From Planctomycetota bacterium (lineage in GTDB: Bacteria > Planctomycetota > UBA1135 > UBA2386), in NCBI GenBank assembly GCA_029936315.1, contig JAPYTD010000041.1:1-37800 (forward strand): 37,800 nt of DNA, read 5' to 3'. Below, in pieces: positions 7,641 through 16,200 of this stretch (its first letter is position 1; every line of letters starts with the position of its first letter). Position numbers and translations under genes: made by a program. The notes under the pieces are model-generated. The model did not search any database, had not been told where the DNA came from, and was given only the letters and a program-made list of their open reading frames with translations.

Positions 7641-8681
7641 ATGTTCTCCCCCAACGACTCAGACGACGCTTACGACAGCCCACTGCCCCGGCTGCAATTA
7701 GCCTATGCCGGCGCGACCGAGGCCCCCGAACCGCACCTGTCCGTAGACGGCATGACGCCGCGCGGGCCGAATCTGTCGCACTGGCCCGGCAACCGTACAC
7801 CGCCACAATGGCGGGCCGACCTGAGCACGGGCATTGCGTTGCGGTTTGCCCGCGCGCCGGAAGCAGATCGGGAGGCGTTCCTCGGTGAGGCCCGCCACGT
7901 CGTCAACGACCACTACGACACCGATGGCTTTGGCTCGCTACTGACTGTGCTCGAGCCGGAACTCGCATTCCGCCACGAAGAACTGCTGCTCGCCGCCGCC
8001 GCGGTTGGCGACTTCGGTTGCTGGGTCACCTGGCGCGGGTTCGCGATCGACCGCATCGTCAAACGGCTGGCGGATCCCGACTCGCCGGTCGGCGGCGCGT
8101 TCCGCGACATCAGCGACCCGGACGATCTGTCGCTGCGCCGCTACCAGTGGCTGATGGAACGCGGCGAATCGATGCTGCAGCACATTGGTAGCTACCGTGC
8201 GATTTACGAAGAGGAGATGGCGTTGGTGCAAGCCGAGATCGACAAGGGTCTACGCGGCGCTCTCGATCTCAAGCGCTTCGCTTCACTTGGCTTCTCCGCC
8301 ATCTTGAGCTCCGGTCCCCGGCACCGCATGACGCTCAACACCTTGGCGGCGGCGTACCGCGTGCTGCATGCCAACGACGACAACGGCGAGTGCTACTTCC
8401 GCTACCACGACCGAACGGAAAGTTGGTTCGACATGGTCTCAGTCCTGGCACCGCCACGCCGGGACCTTCGCCCGCTCGCGGACAAATTGTGCGACCTCGA
8501 ACCGGCGCACGACGGCGGTTCGTGGCAGGCAGACGAACCGATGACGCCAATCCCCGAGCTCTACTTTGGCGTGCCGTGCGAACAGGAGTATGGCGAGATC
8601 ACGCGAGAGCTGCGGCCGAGCAAGCTGTCGGTCGAACAAGTGACAGGCGCATTTGTCGAGTTCTTCTCCGCGGGAGCGTGA
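7641..8681 (+). CDS. DUF6687-like protein with DHH-like motif
   Basis: From ATG 7641 this is a 346-residue soluble protein without a signal peptide. Conserved-looking blocks are LSVDG, NLSHWPGNRTPPQWRADL, VNDHYDTDGFGSLL and the C-terminal YFGVPCEQEYGEITRELRPS. The first blocks match my memory of the DUF6687 family, whose function is unknown. HYDTDG resembles the metal-binding motif of DHH phosphoesterases (D-x-D-x-D-G/DHH), suggesting a metal-dependent phosphoesterase-like activity, but this is inference. The upstream ATG at 7566 would add 25 Arg-rich residues of poor coding character; it has a TAGCAT hexamer 6 nt before it, so it is not excluded. The next gene (8727) follows after 45 nt on the same strand. 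Confidence 0.8.
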   Translation: MFSPNDSDDAYDSPLPRLQLAYAGATEAPEPHLSVDGMTPRGPNLSHWPGNRTPPQWRADLSTGIALRFARAPEADREAFLGEARHVVNDHYDTDGFGSLLTVLEPELAFRHEELLLAAAAVGDFGCWVTWRGFAIDRIVKRLADPDSPVGGAFRDISDPDDLSLRRYQWLMERGESMLQHIGSYRAIYEEEMALVQAEIDKGLRGALDLKRFASLGFSAILSSGPRHRMTLNTLAAAYRVLHANDDNGECYFRYHDRTESWFDMVSVLAPPRRDLRPLADKLCDLEPAHDGGSWQADEPMTPIPELYFGVPCEQEYGEITRELRPSKLSVEQVTGAFVEFFSAGA

Positions 8682-8726
8682 CGCACAGGTGGCGTAGGAC
8701 CATGGATCGCGCCATCATCGATAGCG

Positions 8727-9716
8727 ATGACGATGCGAACTTTGGCACTGCTGTCCTGCTGGCTACTCACTGCGTGCAGCAACGAGCCACTCGCCAAGGA
8801 TCAGGCCAGCAAGTATGTGATCACCGGCAAGTGCACGCCGGACCGTCTCGCCGCGGCGATCGAAGACCACCAGGACGCCACGCTGATCGTCGACTTTGGC
8901 CCAAACTCGCCGAACCTCGCCGAGACGACCAAGGCCGCCAAGCGCGCAACGCCACCGTTCGGCATCTCCGTCGGGTACGCGCCACAAGAAGGCACTGAGA
9001 TCGCCGATGCCGTCATCGTCGTCGACACGGGTGCAACTGCTGCAATCGACTTGGCGCTGCTCACATGCAACGGGATTGCGCTGCCAGCCAAGCGCACCGA
9101 GATTGGTACGCGCACGATTACGAGCGCCAACCGCGCAGCCGGTGGTTCGTCGCGAGTCGCGCCTGGCGACGCGTGGCTCGCGTTTCTGCGCGGGCAACAC
9201 CAAGAGATCCTGACCACGACGCCAGACACCGATGTCATGTATTCGATTGGGCTCATTGCGTGCGACCCGGGCGTGCCTTGGCAAACAGCGGCGGCAGCCG
9301 CGGCCAACGCCGCAGCCAACCGCTACCCGCAAGTGCAACTGATCAACGCCGCATCCGGCGGCAACGCCACCACGCCAGCACAACAAGCCACTGGACTGAT
9401 CGCGCAGGGCTGCCGCGTATTGCTCGTGACAACTGGTGACTCCGCGCAGACCAAGGCGATCGCACAGATCGCGGAGAACGGACCTGATGGCGCTGTTCCG
9501 ATCATCGTGCTCGACCCCGCCGTGCAGGGCGAACATGGCACCTGCGTGATCGGCTGCTCGGCCAATACGTTGGGCGAGGCGGCTGCCGCAATCGTCAACC
9601 AGCTGCTGCCGGAAGGCGGCTCGATGATCGTGTGCTTCGGCACGGACTCCGAAGGCCGCGTGCAGGGATTCTGCAAAGCGATGGGGTTTGCGACTGACCG
9701 GTTGTTGGGTCGTTGA
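8727..9716 (+). CDS. Lipoprotein with type I periplasmic-binding-protein-like fold
   Basis: This 329-residue protein starts with a lipoprotein signal, MTMRTLALLSCWLLTAC, with lipobox LTAC and Cys17 as the likely lipidation site. The body alternates beta-strands and helices as in sugar-binding substrate proteins: an ATLIVDFGP strand, ADAVIVVDTGATAAIDLALL, a second lobe with QQATGLIAQGCRVLLVTTGDSAQTKAIAQIAENG, VPIIVLDP, and a late MIVCFGTDSEGRVQGFCKAMGF. It probably binds a small solute outside the cytoplasm. No ABC permease genes are adjacent; the coupled neighbour is an EamA exporter, whose TTG start overlaps this stop. Family assignment is by overall pattern, not by a diagnostic motif. Confidence 0.75.
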   Translation: MTMRTLALLSCWLLTACSNEPLAKDQASKYVITGKCTPDRLAAAIEDHQDATLIVDFGPNSPNLAETTKAAKRATPPFGISVGYAPQEGTEIADAVIVVDTGATAAIDLALLTCNGIALPAKRTEIGTRTITSANRAAGGSSRVAPGDAWLAFLRGQHQEILTTTPDTDVMYSIGLIACDPGVPWQTAAAAAANAAANRYPQVQLINAASGGNATTPAQQATGLIAQGCRVLLVTTGDSAQTKAIAQIAENGPDGAVPIIVLDPAVQGEHGTCVIGCSANTLGEAAAAIVNQLLPEGGSMIVCFGTDSEGRVQGFCKAMGFATDRLLGR

Positions 9717-10606
9717 GCCCTTCGCACGGCCAACCCGACGACGCACCCACCACGGGTGCTGGCATGGGCTACATGATCCAAGCCGCGTTCTGGTTCGCAG
9801 TGATGGCTTTGCTTGTGAAACTGGCGGGCAAGACCGGCTTGCCGACGATGCAGATCGTGCTGGTGCGTGCTTGCGTGACGTTGACACTGAGCTCGTTCAC
9901 GCTGTGGCACGCGCGCATCCCGCCGTTTGGCAACAACACCCGCCTGTTGTTGCTGCGCGGTTTGTTCGGTTCGGGCGGGTTGATGTGTTTCTACGCTGCG
10001 ATCAACCATCTACCGCTCGCCGAAGCGACGGTCATCCATCAGATCTCTCCCGTGCTGACCGCGGTCGTCGCTGCGATCTGGATTGGCGAGAAGCTCGAAA
10101 CGCGGGTCATGCTCGGCATGGCGCTCGCGTTCACGGGCGTCGTCATGATCGCGCAACCCGGGTCGCTGTTTGCAGAAGCCGGCGCCGAACCCGATCTTGC
10201 CTGGCCGTTCATTCTGATCGGCGTCGCCGGCGCGGTCTTTGCTTCGCTTGCCTATGTCGCGGTGCGACGACTCGGCCGCACGGAGCCACCACTGTTGGTC
10301 GTGTTCTACTTCCCGATCGTCACGGTGCCGATCAGCTTGCCGTTTGCGATCGACGCCTGGGTCTGGCCCGATCTTGAAGGTTGGCTCTTGCTGCTCGGCG
10401 TCGGCATATCGACGCAAATCGCCCAAATCGCCTTGACCAAAGGGCTGGCACGAGAAGCCGCGGGCCGGGCAATCTCGGTCGGCTACCTGCAGGTCGCGTT
10501 CGCCACCGTGTTCGGCGCAATCTTGTTCCAGGAGGTGCCTGGCATCTGGAGCTGGCTTGGCATGGCGTTGATCGTTGGCAGCCTGTTCGCCGCACGCAAC
10601 CGCTGA
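9713..10606 (+). CDS. EamA-domain (DMT superfamily) transporter
   Basis: This 297-residue integral membrane protein has ten hydrophobic segments in two repeats, as in the EamA (PF00892) family. Typical blocks are the first repeat end FYAAINHLPLAEATVIHQISPVLTAVVA, followed by IGEKLETRVMLGMALAFTGVVMI, and the second repeat AISVGYLQVAFATVFGAILFQEVP followed by GMALIVGSLFAA. Members export amino acids, purines or other metabolites; the substrate here is unknown. The start is TTG at 9713 overlapping the previous TGA (TTGA). ATG at 9764 is an alternative that removes a 17-residue hydrophilic N terminus. Coupling to the upstream binding-protein-like lipoprotein suggests shared regulation. Confidence 0.9.
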   Translation: MSPSHGQPDDAPTTGAGMGYMIQAAFWFAVMALLVKLAGKTGLPTMQIVLVRACVTLTLSSFTLWHARIPPFGNNTRLLLLRGLFGSGGLMCFYAAINHLPLAEATVIHQISPVLTAVVAAIWIGEKLETRVMLGMALAFTGVVMIAQPGSLFAEAGAEPDLAWPFILIGVAGAVFASLAYVAVRRLGRTEPPLLVVFYFPIVTVPISLPFAIDAWVWPDLEGWLLLLGVGISTQIAQIALTKGLAREAAGRAISVGYLQVAFATVFGAILFQEVPGIWSWLGMALIVGSLFAARNR

Positions 10607-10920
10607 ACGCAAACATCTCGCCCGCTGCGCCGCCACGATCGCAGCTAGTGAACAGCAACCTCAATCCCAGCAACGGTGCCGACTACCTGAGTCAGATGGC
10701 AAGAAGAGGGTCCGAAACAGACCAACAGGGTCACTTCCGGGTCCGGGCACTTGGAAGTTTCGGGCAACGCACCCGTCCATGGGCACGATCACCATGCAAC
10801 GCTCGATCAGCGGCAGCTCGCCTATCACCATCGTGATGAGCAAGTAGCCCAATCTGCACTTCCGCCACAAGCTGGGGCTTCGCTCTAGGCAGCGCCGGGT
10901 GATACTTTGCCGCGCGAGCC
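10607..10920. other. Gene-free stretch with a long-range inverted repeat
   Basis: No convincing coding region is seen in these 314 bases. CCGAAAC (10712-10718) and GTTTCGG (10757-10763) are perfect inverted arms enclosing a GC-rich segment that itself contains CTTCCGGGTCCGGG, so a structured RNA is possible on either strand. A GATACT hexamer at 10901-10906 may be the promoter of the next gene, 14 nt before its ATG. Confidence 0.35.
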
Positions 10921-11808
10921 ATGTTCGACCGCACGACCTTGCAATACTGGGTAGCCCGCTTCGTGCTTGGGCTCCTATTGCTGCTCGCAGTCGGCATGGG
11001 CGTGATCCAGCGATTCAGCCCCATCAAGGACAGTGTCGGATTGATCAGTCTGGCAATGGGCGTGTTCGGCTTCAGCATCTCGCTGACGGCCATCAAGCCG
11101 ATGACGCGCCTCAGCACCTACCGGTCACGCACCCGCAAGGCTTGGGGCGAAGACGCCCGCAACGCATTTGAACGTGCCTCGCTGCCGCGCCGTATCTTCT
11201 ACCTGCTGGTTGCCGTCGCCGAATCCGACGGCCCGATTCGCGCGGCCGAACGCGAGGTCGTGCGGCAGTTCCTGCTCGAACGCTTTGACGACCCCGTCAG
11301 CAGCGATGAGATCCGCACCTGGGAAACCCAGCCGCTCGAAGTCCAAGACTTGATCGGTCTGGCCGCACGCGTCGCGGCCAGCCTCTCCGACTCCGAACTG
11401 GACACGCTGTTCTGCTGGTGTGCGTTGGTCGCGTTTGCCGACGGACGCTTCCGGCCGGACGAGCACCACGCACTTGCAGAAGTCGCCCGCGGCCTCAGCC
11501 TGCCGAGTGGCCGCGCTCGCATGTTGTTCCACCTCGCGCGCGCCCAGTTCCTAGCTGGCTCCAATCGTGAAGGCAACAACCAGCAACGCCCGCGCCCCCA
11601 CAACCCGCACCCACGCGGCGACGCCCTCTCGGTCTTGGGCCTACCCATCAACGCAAACAAAGACCAGATCCGCCGCCGTCACCGCGAGCTCGTGCGCAAG
11701 TTCCACCCCGACGCCCAACCTAACCTCGGCCCCGTAGCACAAGAGGAAGCCACCGACCGCTTCCGAGCCATCCAACACGCCTACGAACTCCTAACCGACA
11801 CTCCCTAA
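10921..11808 (+). CDS. Membrane TerB-DnaJ (DjlA-like) co-chaperone
   Basis: This is a 295-residue protein. Two N-terminal hydrophobic segments lie at about residues 9-28 and 37-58, followed by a cytoplasmic TerB-like helical domain (about residues 85-215) with the acidic repeats VAVAESDGPIRAAEREVV and LVAFADGRFRPDEHHALAEVA, typical of TerB/DjlA metal-binding helices. A Pro/Asn/His-rich linker leads to a C-terminal J domain (about 235-295): DALSVLGLPINANKDQIRRRH, with the HPD motif at residues 262-264. The architecture is that of DjlA, which stimulates DnaK at the inner membrane face, though DjlA has one N-terminal helix rather than two. It stands alone between unrelated genes. Confidence 0.88.
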   Translation: MFDRTTLQYWVARFVLGLLLLLAVGMGVIQRFSPIKDSVGLISLAMGVFGFSISLTAIKPMTRLSTYRSRTRKAWGEDARNAFERASLPRRIFYLLVAVAESDGPIRAAEREVVRQFLLERFDDPVSSDEIRTWETQPLEVQDLIGLAARVAASLSDSELDTLFCWCALVAFADGRFRPDEHHALAEVARGLSLPSGRARMLFHLARAQFLAGSNREGNNQQRPRPHNPHPRGDALSVLGLPINANKDQIRRRHRELVRKFHPDAQPNLGPVAQEEATDRFRAIQHAYELLTDTP

Positions 11809-11883
11809 CCAAGAGCACAGCACGGTGCCTGGACCAGAACCATACTCTTGAGCAGCCGGTGACCGATCGCGCCAAAGCTGGGC

Positions 11884-11889
11884 TACGCT
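11884..11889 (+). promoter_or_regulatory. Candidate -10 hexamer TACGCT, 6 nt before the OsmC gene ATG
   Basis: TACGCT followed by CTCGGC and then ATG would place the transcription start on the A of the ATG, giving a leaderless mRNA. No Shine-Dalgarno is present. Confidence 0.4.
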
Positions 11890-11895
11890 CTCGGC

Positions 11896-12303
11896 ATGGT
11901 CACGATCTCCGCCACGTACGAAGGCGATCTCTGCTGCACCGCCGTGCACGGTCCGTCAGAAGCCACCCTGCAAACCGACGCCCCGAAGGACAACGAAGGG
12001 CTCGGCCGTTTCTTCTCTCCGACGGACCTGGTCGCCACGGCCTTGGCGACGTGCATCCTGACGACGCTCGGCATCGTTGCGCGCCGTCACGACATCAACC
12101 TCGTGGGCTGCAAGGCGACGGTCGAGAAGCACATGAACGCCTCGCCACGCCGCATCGGTCGTCTGCCGGTTCGATTGACGATTTCGGGCAGCTACACCGA
12201 CGACCAGAAGAAACTGCTGGAGAACACGGCCAACACCTGCCCGGTTCACAAGAGCCTGCACCCCGATATTGATGCCTCGATTGAGATGCAGTGGGTCGAC
12301 TAG
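11896..12303 (+). CDS. OsmC/Ohr-family peroxidase-like protein
   Basis: At 135 residues this has the standard size for the OsmC (PF02566) family. The two redox cysteines are in the expected places: Cys53 in LVATALATCILTTLG and Cys115 in NTCPVHKSL. Family members reduce organic hydroperoxides with these two cysteines. The TCPVHKSL form with a YhfA/OsmC-type N terminus suggests the general OsmC branch rather than Ohr. It is cytoplasmic, with no signal. The gene is monocistronic, and the next gene, 10 nt away, runs convergently on the minus strand. A TACGCT hexamer sits 6 nt before the ATG. Confidence 0.92.
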   Translation: MVTISATYEGDLCCTAVHGPSEATLQTDAPKDNEGLGRFFSPTDLVATALATCILTTLGIVARRHDINLVGCKATVEKHMNASPRRIGRLPVRLTISGSYTDDQKKLLENTANTCPVHKSLHPDIDASIEMQWVD

Positions 12304-12313
12304 CGCAGACTCG

Positions 12314-12628
12314 CTAGCGGAACGAACCCTCGCTGGTGTTGGTCGCGAACGGATCGTGGAGATTGCGGATCGGATCCGCGACGTCGCCGGTCAGCAGGTT
12401 GATGTCGCTGATGATGCCGGTAACAAGGCCACCTGCCGCGCCGACCGCCGAGACGATCAGAAAGGCACAGGCGGCACCCTCCGGCCGGCACCCGCAAACG
12501 TCGCTGTGGCTGAGCACGTAGATCGGCATCGTTACCGCGCAAACGATTGGCTTGGCCAGGGTGCAGGAGGTCGAGCACAACGCCGCGGCCATCAGGGCCG
12601 AGGCCATCAGAAGGCGTTTCCGAGGCAT
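12314..12628 (-). CDS. Small putative lipoprotein
   Basis: From ATG 12626-12628 the product is 104 residues. It starts MPRKRLLMASALMAAALCST, with a basic n-region, a hydrophobic core, and a cysteine after STS that could be a weak lipobox. Three more cysteines follow (IVCAV, VCGCRPEGAAC), then a hydrophobic segment FLIVSAVGAAGGLVTGIIS and a polar tail ending NTSEGSFR. A longer frame starting at 12694 would overlap the upstream region of the sigma gene and adds Arg-rich sequence, so I reject it. I do not recognise the family. Divergently oriented to the ECF sigma factor gene, it could share its control region. Confidence 0.6.
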   Translation of the reverse strand: MPRKRLLMASALMAAALCSTSCTLAKPIVCAVTMPIYVLSHSDVCGCRPEGAACAFLIVSAVGAAGGLVTGIISDINLLTGDVADPIRNLHDPFATNTSEGSFR

Positions 12629-12755
12629 GGGGCCGACTAGCGCACCCCGGACCCGGGCGTGGCGCCTAGGTGCCATTTCCTGAACGGTGCCCAAAAAAAC
12701 TCAACTCGCCAAAACCTCCGTCGCCGCCAAACGTCTTGATGGGCACGATCGATTC

Positions 12756-13286
12756 ATGAGCACGGCGGATCCGTTCCTGGCAGAGCTGTTTCAGACCCAT
12801 CGCAGCGGTCTGGCAGGAGCAGTGCGCAGTGTGCTGGGCCCAACGGCCGACGTGACCGAGGTTCTGCAGGATGCCTTCCTCAAGTGTTGGCGCGCCTGGC
12901 AGAAGGGCACGCGACCGAACGACCCGGTGGCATGGATGTTCGTTATCGCGTGGAACGCCGCAACCGACGCCCGACGGGCACGACAGCGACGTCCCAACCA
13001 CGAACTACTGAACGAGGAACGAACCGTGTCAGCTACCACCCAAATATCACCGTCACACGCGCTCGAGCAGCGCGAAGCCGTGGCGGAGGCGCAAGCAGCC
13101 GTGGCCAAACTGCGCGAAGACGACCAGCAAGTGTTCTTGCTGCGAGTCGCCGGCGAACTCAGCTACGAGGGGGTCGCTTCGGCACTCGCGATCCCGGTCG
13201 GCACCGCCAAGACGCGCATGCGGCGCGCGCTGCAACAACTGCGCATGGCTTTGGGAGTACCCGTAACGAAGGAGAATCTGCGATGA
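12756..13286 (+). CDS. ECF-type RNA polymerase sigma factor
   Basis: From ATG 12756 this is a 176-residue sigma-70 family ECF factor. Region 2 is visible around residues 8-75 (FLAELFQTHRSGLAGAVRSV, TEVLQDAFLKCWRAW, VAWMFVIAWNAATDARR). Region 4 is visible around 120-170 (AAVAKLREDDQQVFLLRVAG, ELSYEGVASALAIPVGTAK, RMRRALQQLR). It directs RNA polymerase to a stress or envelope regulon. A GTG at 12687 would extend it by 23 residues and is less convincing. Its TGA overlaps the ATG of the alpha-2-macroglobulin gene (ATGA), where an anti-sigma factor gene would normally be. Regulation by that partner is therefore the simplest inference. Confidence 0.92.
   Translation: MSTADPFLAELFQTHRSGLAGAVRSVLGPTADVTEVLQDAFLKCWRAWQKGTRPNDPVAWMFVIAWNAATDARRARQRRPNHELLNEERTVSATTQISPSHALEQREAVAEAQAAVAKLREDDQQVFLLRVAGELSYEGVASALAIPVGTAKTRMRRALQQLRMALGVPVTKENLR
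13269..13274 (+). promoter_or_regulatory. Shine-Dalgarno AAGGAG fixing the start of the A2M gene
   Basis: AAGGAG lies 8 nt before the ATG at 13283, inside the 3' end of the sigma gene. It is one of only two strong Shine-Dalgarno sites noticed in this window, and it supports 13283 as the start rather than the far upstream in-frame codons. Confidence 0.8.
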
Positions 13287-16200
13287 ACCGTCAACCTGAT
13301 TGGACTCCCGAAGAACGCGAACAACTGACGCAGGACCTGCTTGAGCTGCACTTCGGTTGCCACGAGCATCCCGAGGCACTTGAAGCGCGCCTGAAAAGCG
13401 AGCCGGCGCTGCGTCAGCTGCAGGCCGAAGTGCTGTCACAGGCGCAGGTGCTCGAAGAAGCTGTGCACCCAGAACAACCCCGACTGCAATTGCACGCAGC
13501 CGCCACTCCGCATCTGGCAGTCGCCGGTCGACGGCCGCGCTGGTGGCACCTGCAACTCGGACGCATTACGGCCATCGCCGCCGCGGGCTTGTTCGCTGTG
13601 CTCGGTTTTCTCGCGTTCGAACGCATCGCCAATGCGCGGGTCGACAACTACCGCCAAGAACACCTGCACCTGACTGTCAGCGCACCAAAGGCGGTGCCAG
13701 CCGGCGCGGCATGGAGCTTCACGGTGCAGGCCAACGACCTGCTGGGCAACGAGGCCGACTGCCGCGTTCGCTGGCAAGCGTTCGATGCGAACAATGTTGT
13801 GCTCGCCGCCGGCGAAGCGGCGACACACAACGGCAACGCGACGGTTTCGCTCGCCGCCAACCTCGCCGTGCCAATGCGCGTCGAAGTGGTCGCCGCGAAC
13901 AGCAGTGATGAAGTTCGCCAGGTCTTTCCACTGTCGACCGCCGAAGCAGGGCCGCTGGTGCACGTCAGCACCGACCGCCGCGTCTACCAACCCGGCGAAC
14001 GCATCTACGTGCGCACGGTCGTGCTCGATCGCGTCGCGCGCCTGCCGCTGAAGCACATCACCAACATGCATATGCAACTGCTCGACGCCAGGGACGGAGA
14101 GGTCATGGCCAGAAGCACGGTAATCGTGCCAGCCGGCGTCGGCTCATTCGTGTTGACGGTGCCAAAACACAGCGCCGGCGGCCCACACAAGATCAAGGTG
14201 TCGTCGCCCGGCGGACTGTTCGCTGATGAGACCACCGAGATCGTCGTGCGCGCGTTCCGCAACCCGCAGTTGCAGAAGGTCATCGTGCTCAACCGCAAGA
14301 GCTACGCGCCGGGTGCCCGCGGGGTGGCACAGGTCACCGCGATCCGACTCGGCGACAACTCTGAGGCGTCCGGGGCAACGGCTCGCGGCGCACTCGTGAT
14401 CGATGGCGAAGAAGTGTGGCACGAAGAACGCCACCTGGGCGCCAACGGCAGCACTACTTTCCGCTTCAACGTTCCCAAAGATGTCGACAAGGGCGCCGCA
14501 CGCTTCGTCGCGAAGATCACGGATGGTGGCGTCGTCGAAACCGAGATCAAGCCGTTCGTCGTGCCGACCGGCAAGTTGCACGTCACGGCCTTTCCCGAAG
14601 GCGGCGATCTGATCGCCGGCGTCGAGAACGGTCTCTACCTCGAATGCACCGACGCGCTCGGCCGGCCGATCGACACGACTGGTGAGATCCTCGACGCCGA
14701 CGGACGACGCGTCGTGTCGTTCCGCACGGCACATCAAGGTCGTGTGCGGCTGACGTTCGTGCCAGAGAAGAACACCAGCTATGCGGTGCGGCTCGCAGGC
14801 AAGAGCGAGACGTTCGAGCTATCCGCCGTGCAGCACGAAGGCATCGCGCTACGCCTGATCGGCGACGACATCGCCGCCGATGACCCCATGCGCATGGCGA
14901 TCGCCGGTCGCGGCAATGGCCCATGGGTACTCGGCGTGTTTTGCCGCGGCGTCATGGTCGGCCAGACCACGCTACGCGCCAACGACGGCGACCTGCAGAC
15001 CACCAGCGAACTCGACCTGCCAGCGACGGCCAGCGGTGTGCTGCGCGTAACGGTATTCGATCGCAACCTGCAACCGGTTGCCGAACGCCTGATCCGTCGC
15101 CACACCAGGCAGCGGCTCGAGGTCGAAATCACCACCAAGTCCGCAGTGCTAAGCCCCGGCGATCGCCAGACCGTCATGGTCAAGACAATGGACGAGAACG
15201 GCAAATACACGCCCGCCGTTGTCGGGCTCAGTTGCATCGATCTCGCGGCCACGCAGCAGGCAAGTGAACCACGCGTAAGCCTCGCCGACCACGCGATGCT
15301 GTTTGGCGACATCAAGAAACTCGAAGACCTCGGCGACTTCTTCCTCGGCTATGCGGCCAGTGGCCGCAACGTTGACCTGTTGCTCGGCACACGCGGCTGG
15401 CGCCGCTTTGTCTGGCGCAATGACGCAATGGCACAAAAGGCCATTGTCGATGCGGGCGATGCGGGTGTCGGCATCCTGACGCGTGAAGGCTTCTCGCAAA
15501 CCCCGCAGGTCGTCAGCAACCTGAAGGCCGCGAACGCACCGGTCGCCAGTCTGTCCAGCGCTCGTTACTGGGCGAAGGAACGCCTGAGCATTGTAGGCGG
15601 GATCGCGATCAGCCTGCTGCTCCTCGTGCTGATGGCGGAAGGCATCGCACAGTTACTCAAGCACGTCGCACAAAACGGCAACCCGGCACTGCGCGGTTTC
15701 ACCAGCCTGGCAGCAGCATCCCTATTGCTCCTTCTGGGTGTATTCGTGTTTGCCATCCCGAATCTGGGCGCGGCGCCGGCGTTCTCCACGATCACGGTCG
15801 ACAGCGACGTCATGATGCCAGGTGACTTCGAAGGCGAAGCTGAGTTCGAGCAACTGATGCAGCCGCGAGTCCCCCCGGAGGCAATACTGGAGTCGGCCTT
15901 CGACTCGGATGGGTGGAACAGCGCGATCGGGTTCGGTGGTGGTGCCGGGATCTACGGAAACCGCGGGCGAGGCGGCGATCGGGCCCGCACGGAGAACTTC
16001 TCGTTCGTTACAGGAGATCCACGTGGTCCGAATGACGTCGTGCCGGCACGTCGCCGTCGGTTACCTCGCACGTTCCAGTTGAGGTTCGCAAAAAAGTACA
16101 CCCACCAACACCAACCGAGCGAAGACCGCAACGACTTCACCCCCACGATCCTGTGGAGCACCCTGCTCATCACCGATGAGCAAGGCAACGGCACCGTATC

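Noticed and set aside
12687-12755. GTG start extending the ECF sigma factor by 23 residues
   Set aside because: The extension is Lys/Arg-rich and unlike ECF N termini; ATG 12756 gives a standard-length protein.
12884-13282. Upstream extension of the A2M frame into the sigma gene
   Set aside because: The Arg-rich translation is a shadow of the sigma gene, and a Shine-Dalgarno plus ATGA overlap fix the start at 13283.
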